A stretch of 40,133 bases of DNA from an uncultured Oscillospiraceae bacterium (GCA_904398675.1 CAJFPI010000189.1:1-40133); one strand, 5' to 3'. Numbered from the stretch's first letter, positions 8,039 to 16,077 are shown. Numbers and translations are program-made. The notes: generated from the letters alone by a model not told the origin.

Positions 8039-9281
8039 GTTTGACGTGCTGGTGGCCGGCGGCGGAGCTGCCGGCATGATGGCGGCCGCTGCCGCCGCGG
8101 AGCAGGGGGCTGCCGTGGCCCTGATAGAGCCCAACAGCCGCCTGGGGAAAAAGCTGAATATCACGGGGAAGGGCCGCTGCAACCTGACAAACAATTGTAC
8201 ACCCGCGGAGCTGCTGGCTCACATTCCCTGTAATGGGAAATTCCTGTACAGTGCTTTTTCCCAGCTGAATAGCCAGGATACCATGGCGCTGTTTGAGGAG
8301 ATGGGCGTGCCGCTGAAGACGGAGCGGGGCAATCGGGTCTTTCCCGTCAGCGACCGCTCCTTTGATGTCAGCGGCGCGCTGGAGAAGAGGCTGCGTCAGC
8401 TGGGCGTCTCCATTATTCGGGATCGGGTGAAACGCCTTTTGACAGACAATGGGCGGGTGACCGGCGCTGCCGGAGAGGCGGAGGACTACTTCGCCGGGGC
8501 GGTGATTCTGGCCACCGGCGGCGTCTCCTATCCCCTCACCGGAAGCACGGGGGATGGATACCGCCTGGCCAGCTCAGCAGGGCATACTATTGTAGAGCCC
8601 AGGGGTTCCCTGGTTCCCCTGGAGGAGGAGGGGAATCTCTGCGGGCAGCTCCAGGGGTTGAGTCTCCGTAACGTCTCCTTCTCTGTCTTTGAGGATGACA
8701 AGCGAATTTTTCAGGAGTTCGGGGAGCTGCTTTTCACCCATTTCGGCCTCAGCGGGCCGCTGGTGCTGTCCGCCTCGGCCCACATGCGCCAGTTTGGCCG
8801 GCGCCGGTACCGGGGGGAGATCGACCTCAAGCCGGCGCTGGATGAGGAAACCCTGGATAAACGGATTCTTCACGACTTTGGGGAGAAACAAAACTGCGAT
8901 TTCGGCAATGCCTTAGATGCGCTGCTGCCGAAAAAAATGATCCCCGTCTGTGTTTCCCTCTCCGGCATCCCGCCTCATGAGAAGGTCCACTCCATCACCC
9001 GGGAGCAGCGACGCGCCCTTCTGGATCTTCTGAAACATTTTTCCATCCCCATTCGCGGGCCGCGGCCAGTGGAGGAGGCGATCATCACCTCCGGCGGCGT
9101 GAAGGTGGGGGAGATCGTCCCCTCCACCATGGCCTCCAAAAGGGCGGAGGGGCTGTATATTGCCGGGGAGCTTTTAGATGTGGATGGCTACACCGGGGGC
9201 TTTAACCTGCAGATTGCCTGGTCAACAGGCTATGTGGCGGGGCAGAATGCCGCATGGCACGCTCTGTCAAACAAAACGTGA
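8028..9281 (+). CDS. HI0933 family FAD-dependent oxidoreductase (YhiN/BaiN-like)
   Basis: A 417-residue flavoprotein of the COG2081 family. The N-terminal FAD-binding Rossmann motif is VAGGGAAGMMAA (about residues 9-20), followed by the family hallmark GRLGKKLNITGKGRCNLTN. Further on are ATGGVSYPLTGSTGDGY and the C-terminal GEIVPSTMASKRAEGLYIAGELLDVDGYTGGFNLQ flavin-contacting segment. The reaction of most members is unknown; a relative, BaiN, was proposed to act in gut bile acid reduction, but that cannot be transferred to this protein. The ATG at 8028 overlaps the RpiR stop; starts further upstream lie inside that gene and lack homology-like sequence. Confidence 0.9.
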   Translation: MRTEFDVLVAGGGAAGMMAAAAAAEQGAAVALIEPNSRLGKKLNITGKGRCNLTNNCTPAELLAHIPCNGKFLYSAFSQLNSQDTMALFEEMGVPLKTERGNRVFPVSDRSFDVSGALEKRLRQLGVSIIRDRVKRLLTDNGRVTGAAGEAEDYFAGAVILATGGVSYPLTGSTGDGYRLASSAGHTIVEPRGSLVPLEEEGNLCGQLQGLSLRNVSFSVFEDDKRIFQEFGELLFTHFGLSGPLVLSASAHMRQFGRRRYRGEIDLKPALDEETLDKRILHDFGEKQNCDFGNALDALLPKKMIPVCVSLSGIPPHEKVHSITREQRRALLDLLKHFSIPIRGPRPVEEAIITSGGVKVGEIVPSTMASKRAEGLYIAGELLDVDGYTGGFNLQIAWSTGYVAGQNAAWHALSNKT

Positions 9282-9296
9282 GGGAGCGGAGAGATA

Positions 9297-9974
9297 ATGG
9301 GAGAAAAGACAAAAGCAATTGCCATCGACGGGCCGTCCGGCGCCGGGAAGAGCACCCTGGCCCGGGCCTTGGCCAAGGAGCTGGGGTTCCGCTATGTGGA
9401 CACCGGCGCCATCTACCGCACAGTGGGCTGCTACGCCCGCCGCAAAGGGGTGGACCCGGGGAACGCGGAGGCTGTGACGGCGCTGCTGCCGGAGATCCGG
9501 GTGGAGGTTTTGTATGACAGCGAGGGGCTGCAGCACATGGTCTTGAATGGGGAGGACGTGACGGCGGAGATCCGCCTGCCGGAGATCTCCATGTATGCCT
9601 CCAGGGTGTCCGCCATCCCGGCAGTCCGGGATTTTCTTATGGAGATGCAGCGGGATCTGGCCCGGCGGCACAATGTGATCATGGACGGGCGGGACATCGG
9701 TACGGTGGTGCTGCCACAGGCCGATATCAAGCTGTTTTTAAGCGCATCTCCGGAGGACCGGGCCATGCGCCGTTTTCTGGAGCTGGAGCAGCGGGGGACC
9801 CCCCAGGACTATGGGCCGCTGCTCTCAGAGATCAAGGAGCGGGACTATAATGACTCCCACCGCGCCGCCGCACCGCTGCGGCCGGCAGAGGATGCCATAT
9901 TGCTGGATACTACAGGAAATACATTTGACCAGAGCTTTCAACTGCTGCTGAAGACCATAAAGGAGAACCTATGA
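9297..9974 (+). CDS. cmk: Cytidylate kinase
   Basis: Phosphorylates CMP and dCMP to the diphosphates with ATP. The 225-residue length is typical. The P-loop GPSGAGKST is at residues 12-20, the nucleotide-binding VDTGAIYR follows, then the MDGRDIGTVV segment (CMP binding) and the LSASPEDRAMRR lid region. The ATG at 9297 lies 15 bases after the flavoprotein stop. The gene ends in an ATGA overlap with plsC. The order cmk-plsC-ispH-rpsA is the standard one in Clostridia. Confidence 0.97.
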   Translation: MGEKTKAIAIDGPSGAGKSTLARALAKELGFRYVDTGAIYRTVGCYARRKGVDPGNAEAVTALLPEIRVEVLYDSEGLQHMVLNGEDVTAEIRLPEISMYASRVSAIPAVRDFLMEMQRDLARRHNVIMDGRDIGTVVLPQADIKLFLSASPEDRAMRRFLELEQRGTPQDYGPLLSEIKERDYNDSHRAAAPLRPAEDAILLDTTGNTFDQSFQLLLKTIKENL

Positions 9975-10567
9975 GCCGGCGTTTCTACCGTTTTGCCTAC
10001 ACGATTGTAAAGCCGATCTTCTGGCTGCTGTGTCCTTTCCGGGTGGAGGGGCTGGAGAATGTGCCGGAGGGCGGCGCCGTTCTCTGTGCCAACCACAACA
10101 ATGCGGTGGACCCGATCTTGATCGCGCTGTCCCTTCCCAGGAAGGCAGTCCTGCGCTTTATGGCGAAAATGGAGCTGTTTCAGCATCCGTTTCTCAGCCG
10201 GCTCTTCCGCGCGCTGGGGGCGTTCCCGGTGGACCGGGAGGGGAACGATATGAGCGCCATGAAGACAGCTATGAAATGCCTGCAGAGCGGGGAAAAGCTG
10301 GTGCTTTTTCCCGAGGGGACCCGGGTGGACAACGCCGGGGATACTGCAGCAAAGGGCGGCGCGGTGATGTTTGCCACCCGGACAGGCGTGCCGATGGTCC
10401 CCATCTACTGCGGCGGCAAGCACAAATTTTTTCGCCGCAGCCGTATCGTCTTCGGCCAGCCCTACATACCGGAGTTTGCAGGGCGGCGCCCGACGGCGGA
10501 GGAAAACCGCCAGTTTGCCGACGAGCTGCTCCGCCGGATCTACCATCTGGGGGAGGAGAAGGCATAG
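9971..10567 (+). CDS. plsC: 1-acyl-sn-glycerol-3-phosphate acyltransferase
   Basis: Adds the second acyl chain to lysophosphatidic acid at the membrane to make phosphatidic acid. The acyltransferase motifs are visible: NHNNAVD (H42-x4-D47, catalytic dyad), a middle basic block, and FPEGTR (113-118) that binds the glycerol phosphate. The sequence VPMVPIYCGG is the fourth block. It has 198 residues with a short hydrophobic N-terminus (about 10-22). The start overlaps the cmk stop as ATGA, which suggests coupled translation. Confidence 0.93.
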   Translation: MSRRFYRFAYTIVKPIFWLLCPFRVEGLENVPEGGAVLCANHNNAVDPILIALSLPRKAVLRFMAKMELFQHPFLSRLFRALGAFPVDREGNDMSAMKTAMKCLQSGEKLVLFPEGTRVDNAGDTAAKGGAVMFATRTGVPMVPIYCGGKHKFFRRSRIVFGQPYIPEFAGRRPTAEENRQFADELLRRIYHLGEEKA

Positions 10568-10603
10568 GGAGCGGAATATTTGCAGGGAAAGGAAGTTGCG
10601 GCT

Positions 10604-12553
10604 ATGCAGGTCATTGAGGCAAAGTCCGCGGGATTCTGCTATGGTGTCCGCCGGGCCGTGGAGCTGACGGAGCAGGCGCTGGATCAGGGAAAGCGCCCGG
10701 CCATGCTGGGGCCTGTGATTCATAACAGCGCCGTAATCCGCCAGCTGTGCAGCCGGGGGGCTCGCCTGATCCAAAGCCCCGGAGAGGCCCGGCCGGGGGA
10801 ACCGGTGGTGATCCGCGCCCATGGGGAGGGGGAGGAGACCTACCGGGTGCTGCGGGATATCGGCGCGGAGATTTTAGACGGCACCTGCCCCCACGTCCGC
10901 CGCATCCAGGAGATCGCCCGCCAGGCTGCCGCAGAAAACCGGCAGCTGATTTTGATTGGGAACCCGGATCATCCGGAAATTCGCGGCATTTGCGGCTGGG
11001 GGCGGAATGTCTTGGTATTTCCCACACCGGAAAGTGTCGGCGATTATCTGTCGGAGCACCCGGAAATGGCCGGAATACCAGTGACTGTAGCCGCGCAGAC
11101 CACCCAAATACAAGAAATTTGGGAAAGTTCACTGAAAATCATAAAAAAACAGTGTACAAATCTAAAAAAGTTTGATACAATATGTAGTGCTACGCATAAG
11201 CGTCAGTCTGAGGCGGCAGAGATTGCCGCACAGGTGGACGTGATGGTTGTGGTAGGAGACCGTCAAAGTGCCAACAGCAGACATCTGTTTCAGCTGTGTC
11301 AGGAGCAGTGCAGCCGCGTCTTTCTGGTTGAGGGGGCGGAGGAACTGACGCCGGACAAGCTGGCCGGCTGTCGCCTTGCCGGGCTGACGGCGGGGGCCTC
11401 TACGCCTGCGAGCATCATAAAGGAGGTCAACAAGACGATGAGCGAAGAAAAAATCATGAACGAGGGCACCGAAAATTTTGCCGAAATGTTTGAACAGTAT
11501 ACCAATACTTTGAATACAGGAGACAAAGTTACCGGTGTCGTCACCGCTATCACCCCTACCGAAGTTCATGTGGATCTCGGCTGCAAGCAGGCCGGTTATA
11601 TCCCCATGGATCAGCTGACGGACGATCCCGATGCCAAGCCCGAGGACATTGTGAAGATCGGCGACCAGGTGGAGCTGTATGTGATCCGGGTGAATGATGT
11701 GGAGGGGTATGCCACCCTCTCCAAAAAGCGCCTGGATGCCAACAAGATTTGGGATGTCCTGGAGCAGGCTGTTGAGGATAAGACGGTCATGGAGGGCGTC
11801 GTGTCCGAGGAGAACAAGGGTGGCATCGTCGTGTTCATCAAGGGTGTGCGCGTGTTTGTCCCCGCCTCTCAGTCCGGTCTGCCCCGCGGCGCAGATCTCA
11901 GCCAGCTGATCAAGCAGAAGGTGCAGCTGCGCATCACCGAGGTTAACCGTGCCCGCCGCCGTGTGGTCGGCTCCATCCGCGCCGTGGCTTACGAGGCCCG
12001 TCAGGCCGCTGCTGCCGCGCTGTGGGAGGGCATTGAGGTTGGTAAGCACTACACCGGCACGGTCAAGTCCATGACCAGCTACGGTGTGTTCGTGGATATC
12101 GGCGGAGTGGACGGGATGGTACATATCTCGGATCTCTCCTGGAGCCGGATCAAGCACCCCAGCGAGATTGTCAATGTAGGGGATACCCTGGATGTGTACG
12201 TCATCTCCTTTGACAAGGAGAAGAAGAAGATTTCCCTGGGCGTGAAGGACCGCTCCATCAATCCCTGGGATACCTTCATGTCCACCTATAAGGTCGGCGA
12301 CGTGGCCAACGTGAAGATCGTCAAGCTGATGACCTTCGGCGCCTTTGCCGAGGTTGTCCCCGGTGTGGATGGCCTGATCCACATCTCCCAGATCGCAGAC
12401 CGTCGGATCGAGAGCCCCGCCGAGTGCCTCAGCGAGGGCCAGATGGTGGACGCCAAGATCATTGAGGTGGACGAGGACAAGAAGAAGATCTCCCTGTCCA
12501 TCCGCGCCCTGCTCCACGCCCCTGCGGCGGAGGAGAGCGCCGACGAGGAGTAA
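10604..12553 (+). CDS. ispH: Fusion of HMB-PP reductase (IspH) and ribosomal protein S1
   Basis: One 649-residue frame. Residues 1 to about 275 are IspH, the last enzyme of the MEP isoprenoid pathway, which reduces HMBPP to IPP/DMAPP. The iron-sulfur cysteines are C12 (GFCYGV), C95 (DGTCPHV) and C194 (ICSATHKRQSEA), with HGEGEE and GNPDHPE also present. After a short linker come four S1 RNA-binding repeats (about 305-374, 392-458, 480-548, 565-634); the third and fourth are the most canonical (SYGVFVDIGGVDGMVHIS). This fusion is known in many Clostridia. The ATG at 10604 has GGGAAAGGAAG upstream. A second start with AGGAGG lies at 11438 in the linker, and a promoter-like pair lies at 11153-11181, so S1 may also be made alone (see separate entries). 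Confidence 0.96.
   Translation: MQVIEAKSAGFCYGVRRAVELTEQALDQGKRPAMLGPVIHNSAVIRQLCSRGARLIQSPGEARPGEPVVIRAHGEGEETYRVLRDIGAEILDGTCPHVRRIQEIARQAAAENRQLILIGNPDHPEIRGICGWGRNVLVFPTPESVGDYLSEHPEMAGIPVTVAAQTTQIQEIWESSLKIIKKQCTNLKKFDTICSATHKRQSEAAEIAAQVDVMVVVGDRQSANSRHLFQLCQEQCSRVFLVEGAEELTPDKLAGCRLAGLTAGASTPASIIKEVNKTMSEEKIMNEGTENFAEMFEQYTNTLNTGDKVTGVVTAITPTEVHVDLGCKQAGYIPMDQLTDDPDAKPEDIVKIGDQVELYVIRVNDVEGYATLSKKRLDANKIWDVLEQAVEDKTVMEGVVSEENKGGIVVFIKGVRVFVPASQSGLPRGADLSQLIKQKVQLRITEVNRARRRVVGSIRAVAYEARQAAAAALWEGIEVGKHYTGTVKSMTSYGVFVDIGGVDGMVHISDLSWSRIKHPSEIVNVGDTLDVYVISFDKEKKKISLGVKDRSINPWDTFMSTYKVGDVANVKIVKLMTFGAFAEVVPGVDGLIHISQIADRRIESPAECLSEGQMVDAKIIEVDEDKKKISLSIRALLHAPAAEESADEE
11153..11181 (+). 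promoter_or_regulatory. Candidate internal promoter within ispH, upstream of the S1 part
   Basis: TGTACA (11153-11158) and TACAAT (11176-11181) are exactly 17 bases apart. They sit in a strikingly AT-rich pocket (about 11105-11190) inside an otherwise GC-rich gene. A transcript starting near 11188 would have a leader of about 250 bases before the internal start at 11438. Inferred from sequence only. Confidence 0.5.
11421..11440 (+). promoter_or_regulatory. rpsA: Internal Shine-Dalgarno and start codon for a stand-alone S1 protein
   Basis: AAAGGAGGTCA, one of the strongest ribosome sites in the window (AGGAGG core at 11421-11426), lies 11 bases before an in-frame ATG at 11438 (Met279 of the fusion). 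The product from here would be 371 residues, starting MSEEKIMNEGTENFAEMFEQ, just before the first S1 repeat. This is where an unfused rpsA would begin. Confidence 0.55.
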
Positions 12554-12583
12554 TTTTCTCCAAATCTTTCAGCCATATAAAAA

Positions 12584-12618
12584 AGCGGCTGGAGCAGTGT
12601 TGCTCCGGCCGCTTTTTT
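12584..12618 (+). terminator. Rho-independent terminator after ispH-rpsA
   Basis: A 13-bp stem (12584-12596 with 12601-12613, one G-T wobble) with loop GTGT is followed by T residues to 12618. It also has A residues on its left side. It closes the long operon that starts at 1957. Confidence 0.93.
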
Positions 12619-12715
12619 GTCGGCTGCCGGTGGGACCCAATGGAGATGTAAGAGGGAAAATGCTATAAAATTTTACTAAAACGGGGGAAAACAGGAAATA
12701 ATGGATAAGAAATCA

Positions 12716-12744
12716 TTGCATTATGGTAAAATGTGGAGTAAAAT
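12716..12744 (+). promoter_or_regulatory. Sigma-A-type promoter for carD-ispD-ispF
   Basis: TTGCAT (12716-12721) and TAAAAT (12739-12744) are 17 bases apart in an AT-rich stretch between the ispH-rpsA terminator and carD. A weaker TATAAA at 12664-12669 has no good -35. The leader to the carD ATG is about 45 bases. Confidence 0.75.
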
Positions 12745-12793
12745 GAAATAAAGTCCCAATTCGAAAGTGTGTTAAGCGGCCAAAGGAGGGCGT

Positions 12794-13282
12794 ATGTTTC
12801 AGGTAGGGGACAAGGTCGTGCATCCGATGCACGGTGCCGGTGTGATTGATAGTATTGTAGACGAAAAGATCGGTGGAGCGGTACAGACGTATTATGTGTT
12901 TCGGATGTCTGCAGGCGGCCTTGTTCTGAAAATCCCTGTTGCCAACAGCCAGGTGATTGGTCTTCGCGCTGTGGTGGATGCGGCGGCTGCGGATGCGGTG
13001 ATCGCGGCTCTGGGCAGCCTGGAGATCGAGGTGACGGCCAATTGGAACAAGCGCTATCGCGAGAACCTGGAGCGGCTGAAAAGCGGGGATCTCTATGAGG
13101 TAGCCCGGGTGATCAAATGCCTGATGAGTCGGGACGCACAGCGGGGGCTCTCCAACGGCGAGCGCAAAATGCTGCACAGCGCAAAGCAGATTTTTATTTC
13201 CGAGATGGTGCTGGCCAAGGATGTCCCCTACAGCGATATCGAGGGACAGGTCAACGCCTGCCTGGTGGGTGAGGGTGCATAA
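12794..13282 (+). CDS. CarD family transcriptional regulator
   Basis: A 162-residue protein with an N-terminal CarD/TRCF RNA-polymerase-interaction domain (residues 1 to about 60; FQVGDKVVHPMHGAGVIDSI, then YYVFRM, VLKIPV). The helical C-terminal domain (about 65-160) includes WNKRYRENLERLKSGDLYEVARVIKCLMSRD and LSNGERKML. CarD/CdnL proteins bind the RNA polymerase beta subunit and stabilise open promoter complexes. In Clostridia the gene commonly precedes ispD, as here. A strong AAAGGAGGGCG precedes the ATG at 12794. It is transcribed from its own promoter and appears to be the first gene of a three-gene unit. Confidence 0.92.
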   Translation: MFQVGDKVVHPMHGAGVIDSIVDEKIGGAVQTYYVFRMSAGGLVLKIPVANSQVIGLRAVVDAAAADAVIAALGSLEIEVTANWNKRYRENLERLKSGDLYEVARVIKCLMSRDAQRGLSNGERKMLHSAKQIFISEMVLAKDVPYSDIEGQVNACLVGEGA

Positions 13283-13288
13283 GTAAGT

Positions 13289-14026
13289 ATGTTTGGATGG
13301 GTCAAAAGGCTTTTTTCAAAAGAGGACGCCGCGCCGTTTTTCTGCAGCGCCGTGATGCCTGCCGCCGGCTCCTCTTCGCGGATGGAGGGGCAGAATAAAC
13401 TCTTTGCCGCTGTGGGAGGAATCCCTGTTCTGGCCCGGAGCGTCCTGGCCTTGGGCCGGTCGGAGCTGGTGGATGAGATTGTTGTCGCCGTCCGGGAGCA
13501 GGATCTTCTGGCGGCGGCGGATCTTCTGCGGCCCTATGATCTGGGCAAGCCCTTAAAAATTGTGGTAGGCGGGAAAACAAGGGCGGAGTCCGTTATGGCT
13601 GCCCTGCGGGAGTGCAGCGATGCCGCTACATTGATTGCAGTTCATGACGCCGCCCGCCCCCTGGTCCCTCTTTCTGTGGTGGAGACGGCAATTGAGAAGG
13701 CGCGGGATGCCTTGGCTGCGGCGCCCGCCGTGCCGGTGAAGGACACCATCAAGGTGGCGGAGGGCGGCGTGGTCCAGCGGACGCCGGACCGTTCGACCCT
13801 GTTTGCTGTGCAGACGCCCCAGGTGTTTGACCGGGATCTGCTCACCGGTGCGCTGCAGGCTGCGCTGGATCAGCAGATACCGATCTCTGACGACTGCTCT
13901 GCTGTGGAGCGGCTGGGAAAAACGGTTTATTTGACGGCCGGCAGCTATGAGAACATCAAGATCACCACGCCGGAGGACCTTCTGCTGGCGGAGGCCATCT
14001 GTGAGAGCAGGGGGGAGAGCCTATGA
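13289..14026 (+). CDS. ispD: 2-C-methyl-D-erythritol 4-phosphate cytidylyltransferase
   Basis: Transfers CMP from CTP to MEP, the third step of the non-mevalonate isoprenoid pathway. The CTP-binding signature MPAAGSSSRMEGQNK is at about residues 23-37. HDAARPLVP (around 117) and VPVKDTIKV with FAVQTPQVF follow, all typical. The protein is 245 residues with an unusual ~20-residue basic/aromatic N-terminal extension (MFGWVKRLFSKEDAAPFF) before the first strand. That extension depends on the ATG at 13289, which has only a distant GAGGG as ribosome site; a start nearer the core cannot be excluded. It overlaps ispF as ATGA. Confidence 0.95.
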   Translation: MFGWVKRLFSKEDAAPFFCSAVMPAAGSSSRMEGQNKLFAAVGGIPVLARSVLALGRSELVDEIVVAVREQDLLAAADLLRPYDLGKPLKIVVGGKTRAESVMAALRECSDAATLIAVHDAARPLVPLSVVETAIEKARDALAAAPAVPVKDTIKVAEGGVVQRTPDRSTLFAVQTPQVFDRDLLTGALQAALDQQIPISDDCSAVERLGKTVYLTAGSYENIKITTPEDLLLAEAICESRGESL

Positions 14027-14523
14027 CGGGTTTTCGCGTAGGGCATGGATATGATGTCCACCGCCTGGTTGAAGGACGCGCGCTGATATTGGGCGGCGTA
14101 GAGATTCCGCATCCGCTGGGGCTGCTGGGCCATTCTGATGCGGACGTACTGCTGCATGCGGTAATGGATGCTCTTCTGGGCGCCGCCGGCCTTCCGGATA
14201 TCGGGCATCAGTTTCCGGATTCCGACGCAAGGTATGCAGGCGCAGACAGCCGTGTGCTGCTGCGGCGGGTGGGAGAGATGATCCGGGATGCGGGATATGA
14301 CGTGGAGAACATTGACGCAACCCTTATTGCCCAGGCACCGAAACTGGCCCCCTATCTGCCGCTGATGGTCCAGCGGATCGCGGAGGATCTGGCGATCTCT
14401 CCGCAGCAGGTGAATGTGAAGGCCACAACCGAGGAGCGGCTGGGGTTTACCGGCCGGGAGGAGGGGATTGCGGCCCACAGCGTTTGTCTGGTTGCAAAGA
14501 AAGAGCTATCTGTTGAACAGTAA
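14023..14523 (+). CDS. ispF: 2-C-methyl-D-erythritol 2,4-cyclodiphosphate synthase
   Basis: Cyclises CDP-ME-2-phosphate to MEcPP with loss of CMP, in the same pathway as IspD and IspH. The metal ligands are in GYDVH (D11, H13) and the conserved LGHSDADVLLHAVMDALLGA helix (H45). DIGHQFPDSD, the flexible loop, and the C-terminal KATTEERLGFTGREEGIAAHSVCLV are all standard. It has 166 residues, slightly longer than the usual 155-160. Start overlaps ispD by four bases, giving tight coupling; in some bacteria the two are fused. A strong terminator follows directly. Confidence 0.97.
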   Translation: MTGFRVGHGYDVHRLVEGRALILGGVEIPHPLGLLGHSDADVLLHAVMDALLGAAGLPDIGHQFPDSDARYAGADSRVLLRRVGEMIRDAGYDVENIDATLIAQAPKLAPYLPLMVQRIAEDLAISPQQVNVKATTEERLGFTGREEGIAAHSVCLVAKKELSVEQ

Positions 14524-14527
14524 AGGA

Positions 14528-14562
14528 CCCCGCCGCCGGGACTGACCGGCGGCGGGGCTTTT
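14528..14562 (+). terminator. Rho-independent terminator after ispF
   Basis: A 12-bp all-GC stem (14528-14539 with 14546-14557) has a six-base loop and is followed by C and four T residues. It starts four bases after the ispF stop. Confidence 0.93.
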
Positions 14563-14644
14563 GCCTGTATGTGCAGCGGGATTTCCGCAGCTGCGCACCG
14601 TTTCCCCCAGCCCTCATAAGATGACATGGGAGGGGGAATCTATC

Positions 14645-14908
14645 TTGAACCATGTTCTCATTGTCTGCCGCTCCGTCACCCAGGCCCAGCGGGTGGGGAT
14701 GATCCTCACCTCCGCGGGGATTACCAACCGGGTCTTCCGCTCCCCCATGGGGCTGACGGAACGGGGCTGCAGCTATTCTGTCCGAATTGCACAGCAGCCG
14801 CTGCGCCAGGCGCTGCAGCTGCTGCATGACCACCATATCCAGCCTGTCAAGATCGTCTCGCAGGACGCATATGGTTATACTGAGGTGGGACAGCATGATC
14901 TACTTTGA
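14645..14908 (+). CDS. DUF3343 domain protein (putative sulfur/selenium carrier-like)
   Basis: A small 87-residue protein starting at TTG 14645, preceded by GGGAGGGGG; an in-frame ATG at 14621 would give eight extra residues but has no ribosome site. The pattern VLIVCRSVTQAQRVGMILTSAGI, then RGCSYSVRI with a conserved-type cysteine (C42) and a second cysteine at C8, fits DUF3343, whose members lie next to cysteine desulfurase-like or selenium-metabolism genes. It overlaps the following desulfurase-like gene by 14 bases. I infer that it accepts or presents sulfur (or selenium) from that enzyme; no direct activity is established for this protein. Confidence 0.75.
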   Translation: MNHVLIVCRSVTQAQRVGMILTSAGITNRVFRSPMGLTERGCSYSVRIAQQPLRQALQLLHDHHIQPVKIVSQDAYGYTEVGQHDLL

Positions 14909-16010
14909 CGCCGCCGCCACCTCCTTTCAAAAGCCAAAAGCTGTAGTACAGGCGGTGTCCTCCGCCATGAGCCGCTACAGCTCCCCCGGGCGGGGCGGAT
15001 ACCCCAGCGCCCAGCAGGCATCCAGGCTGCTGCTGCAATGCCGCATGGAGCTGGCGGAGCTGTTTGACGCGCGGGACCCGGAGCAGGTTGTTTTTACCAC
15101 CAATGCCACCCACGGCCTGAACATCGCCATCCGCTCCCTGGTCCGCCCGGGGGGGCGGGTTGTAATCTCCGGCTATGAGCACAACGCCGTGACGCGGCCG
15201 CTGCACAGCATCGAGCGGCTTTCCATCCACATGGTCAATACGCCGCTTTTCGATCAGGCTGCCATGCTGGAGGGGTTCCGCTCCCTGGTCACGCCCCAGA
15301 CGGACGTTGTGATCTGCACCCATGTCTCCAATGTGTTCGGCTATATCCTCCCCATTGAGGAGATCGCCCAGCTGTGCCGGGAGCGGAGCGTTCCGCTGGT
15401 GATTGATGCCTCACAGTCCGCCGGAACGCTGCCCATCCGCCAGTCCCAGCTGCAGGCGTCCTTTATCGCTATGCCCGGCCACAAGGGGCTGTACGGCCCC
15501 CAGGGGACCGGCGTGCTGCTGTGCGGTGCTGAGGGAACGCCGCTTTTGCTGGGCGGCACCGGAAGCAGCTCCAGGGACCAGGCGATGCCGGACTTCCTGC
15601 CGGACCGTCTGGAGGCAGGCACCCACAATGTGCCCGGCATCGCCGGGCTGCTGGCGGGGGTGCGCTTTGTTCGTTCCCTGGGGACAGAGCGGATCTGCCG
15701 CCATGGGCAGATATTGAAGGACCAGCTGGCTGACGCCCTGTCCGGGGATCCGCGTTATCGGGTCTTTCACACCGCTGACAGGAGCCTGCAGACCGGCGTG
15801 CTCTCCTTTTTGCCGCGGGACACCGACGGAGAGGTGCTGTGCGAGGCGCTGGGAGAGGCCGGCTTTTCTCTCCGCGCAGGGTATCACTGCGCACCGTTCG
15901 CACACCAGACCGCCGGAACCATCCAGACCGGAACCGTGCGTTTCTCCGTCTCCGCCTTCAACACCGGCGGGGAAGTGGAGGCCCTGTCCCGCTTTCTGCG
16001 CAAAAGGTGA
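14895..16010 (+). CDS. Class V aminotransferase-fold cysteine desulfurase-like enzyme
   Basis: A 371-residue PLP enzyme of the cysteine desulfurase family. IYFDAAATSFQKPK opens the fold. ATHGLN (71-76) is the cofactor-phosphate region, DASQSAG holds the PLP-ring aspartate (D171), and MPGHKGLYGPQG contains the Schiff-base lysine K197. Near the end, LRAGYHCAPFAH holds C332, in the position of the persulfide-carrying cysteine of SufS-like enzymes. The likely reaction is removal of sulfur (or selenium) from cysteine or selenocysteine. The ATG at 14895 lies inside the end of the DUF3343 gene, so the two are probably translated together. No iscU, sufU or selD gene is beside it, so the acceptor is unclear. 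Confidence 0.88.
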   Translation: MIYFDAAATSFQKPKAVVQAVSSAMSRYSSPGRGGYPSAQQASRLLLQCRMELAELFDARDPEQVVFTTNATHGLNIAIRSLVRPGGRVVISGYEHNAVTRPLHSIERLSIHMVNTPLFDQAAMLEGFRSLVTPQTDVVICTHVSNVFGYILPIEEIAQLCRERSVPLVIDASQSAGTLPIRQSQLQASFIAMPGHKGLYGPQGTGVLLCGAEGTPLLLGGTGSSSRDQAMPDFLPDRLEAGTHNVPGIAGLLAGVRFVRSLGTERICRHGQILKDQLADALSGDPRYRVFHTADRSLQTGVLSFLPRDTDGEVLCEALGEAGFSLRAGYHCAPFAHQTAGTIQTGTVRFSVSAFNTGGEVEALSRFLRKR

Positions 16011-16048
16011 AAATTTACAATTTGCTTAAATTTGAAGGCCCGAGTTCC

Positions 16049-16077
16049 TTGCTTTTTTCTGGCAAATATTATAAAAT
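16049..16077 (+). promoter_or_regulatory. Sigma-A-type promoter for cdaA-cdaR
   Basis: TTGCTT (16049-16054) and TAAAAT (16072-16077) are separated by 17 bases in an AT-rich gap. Immediately downstream (16078-16098), GAAAGTAC and GTAGCTTTC can form a short hairpin with one bulged base at the predicted transcript start. The cdaA ATG follows at 16127 after AAGGAG. Confidence 0.75.

Noticed and set aside
11162..12517. Minus-strand frame opposite the S1 repeats (451 codons)
   Set aside because: Repetitive, Asp/His/Leu/Gly-rich translation that simply reflects the S1 codon pattern; no start signals.
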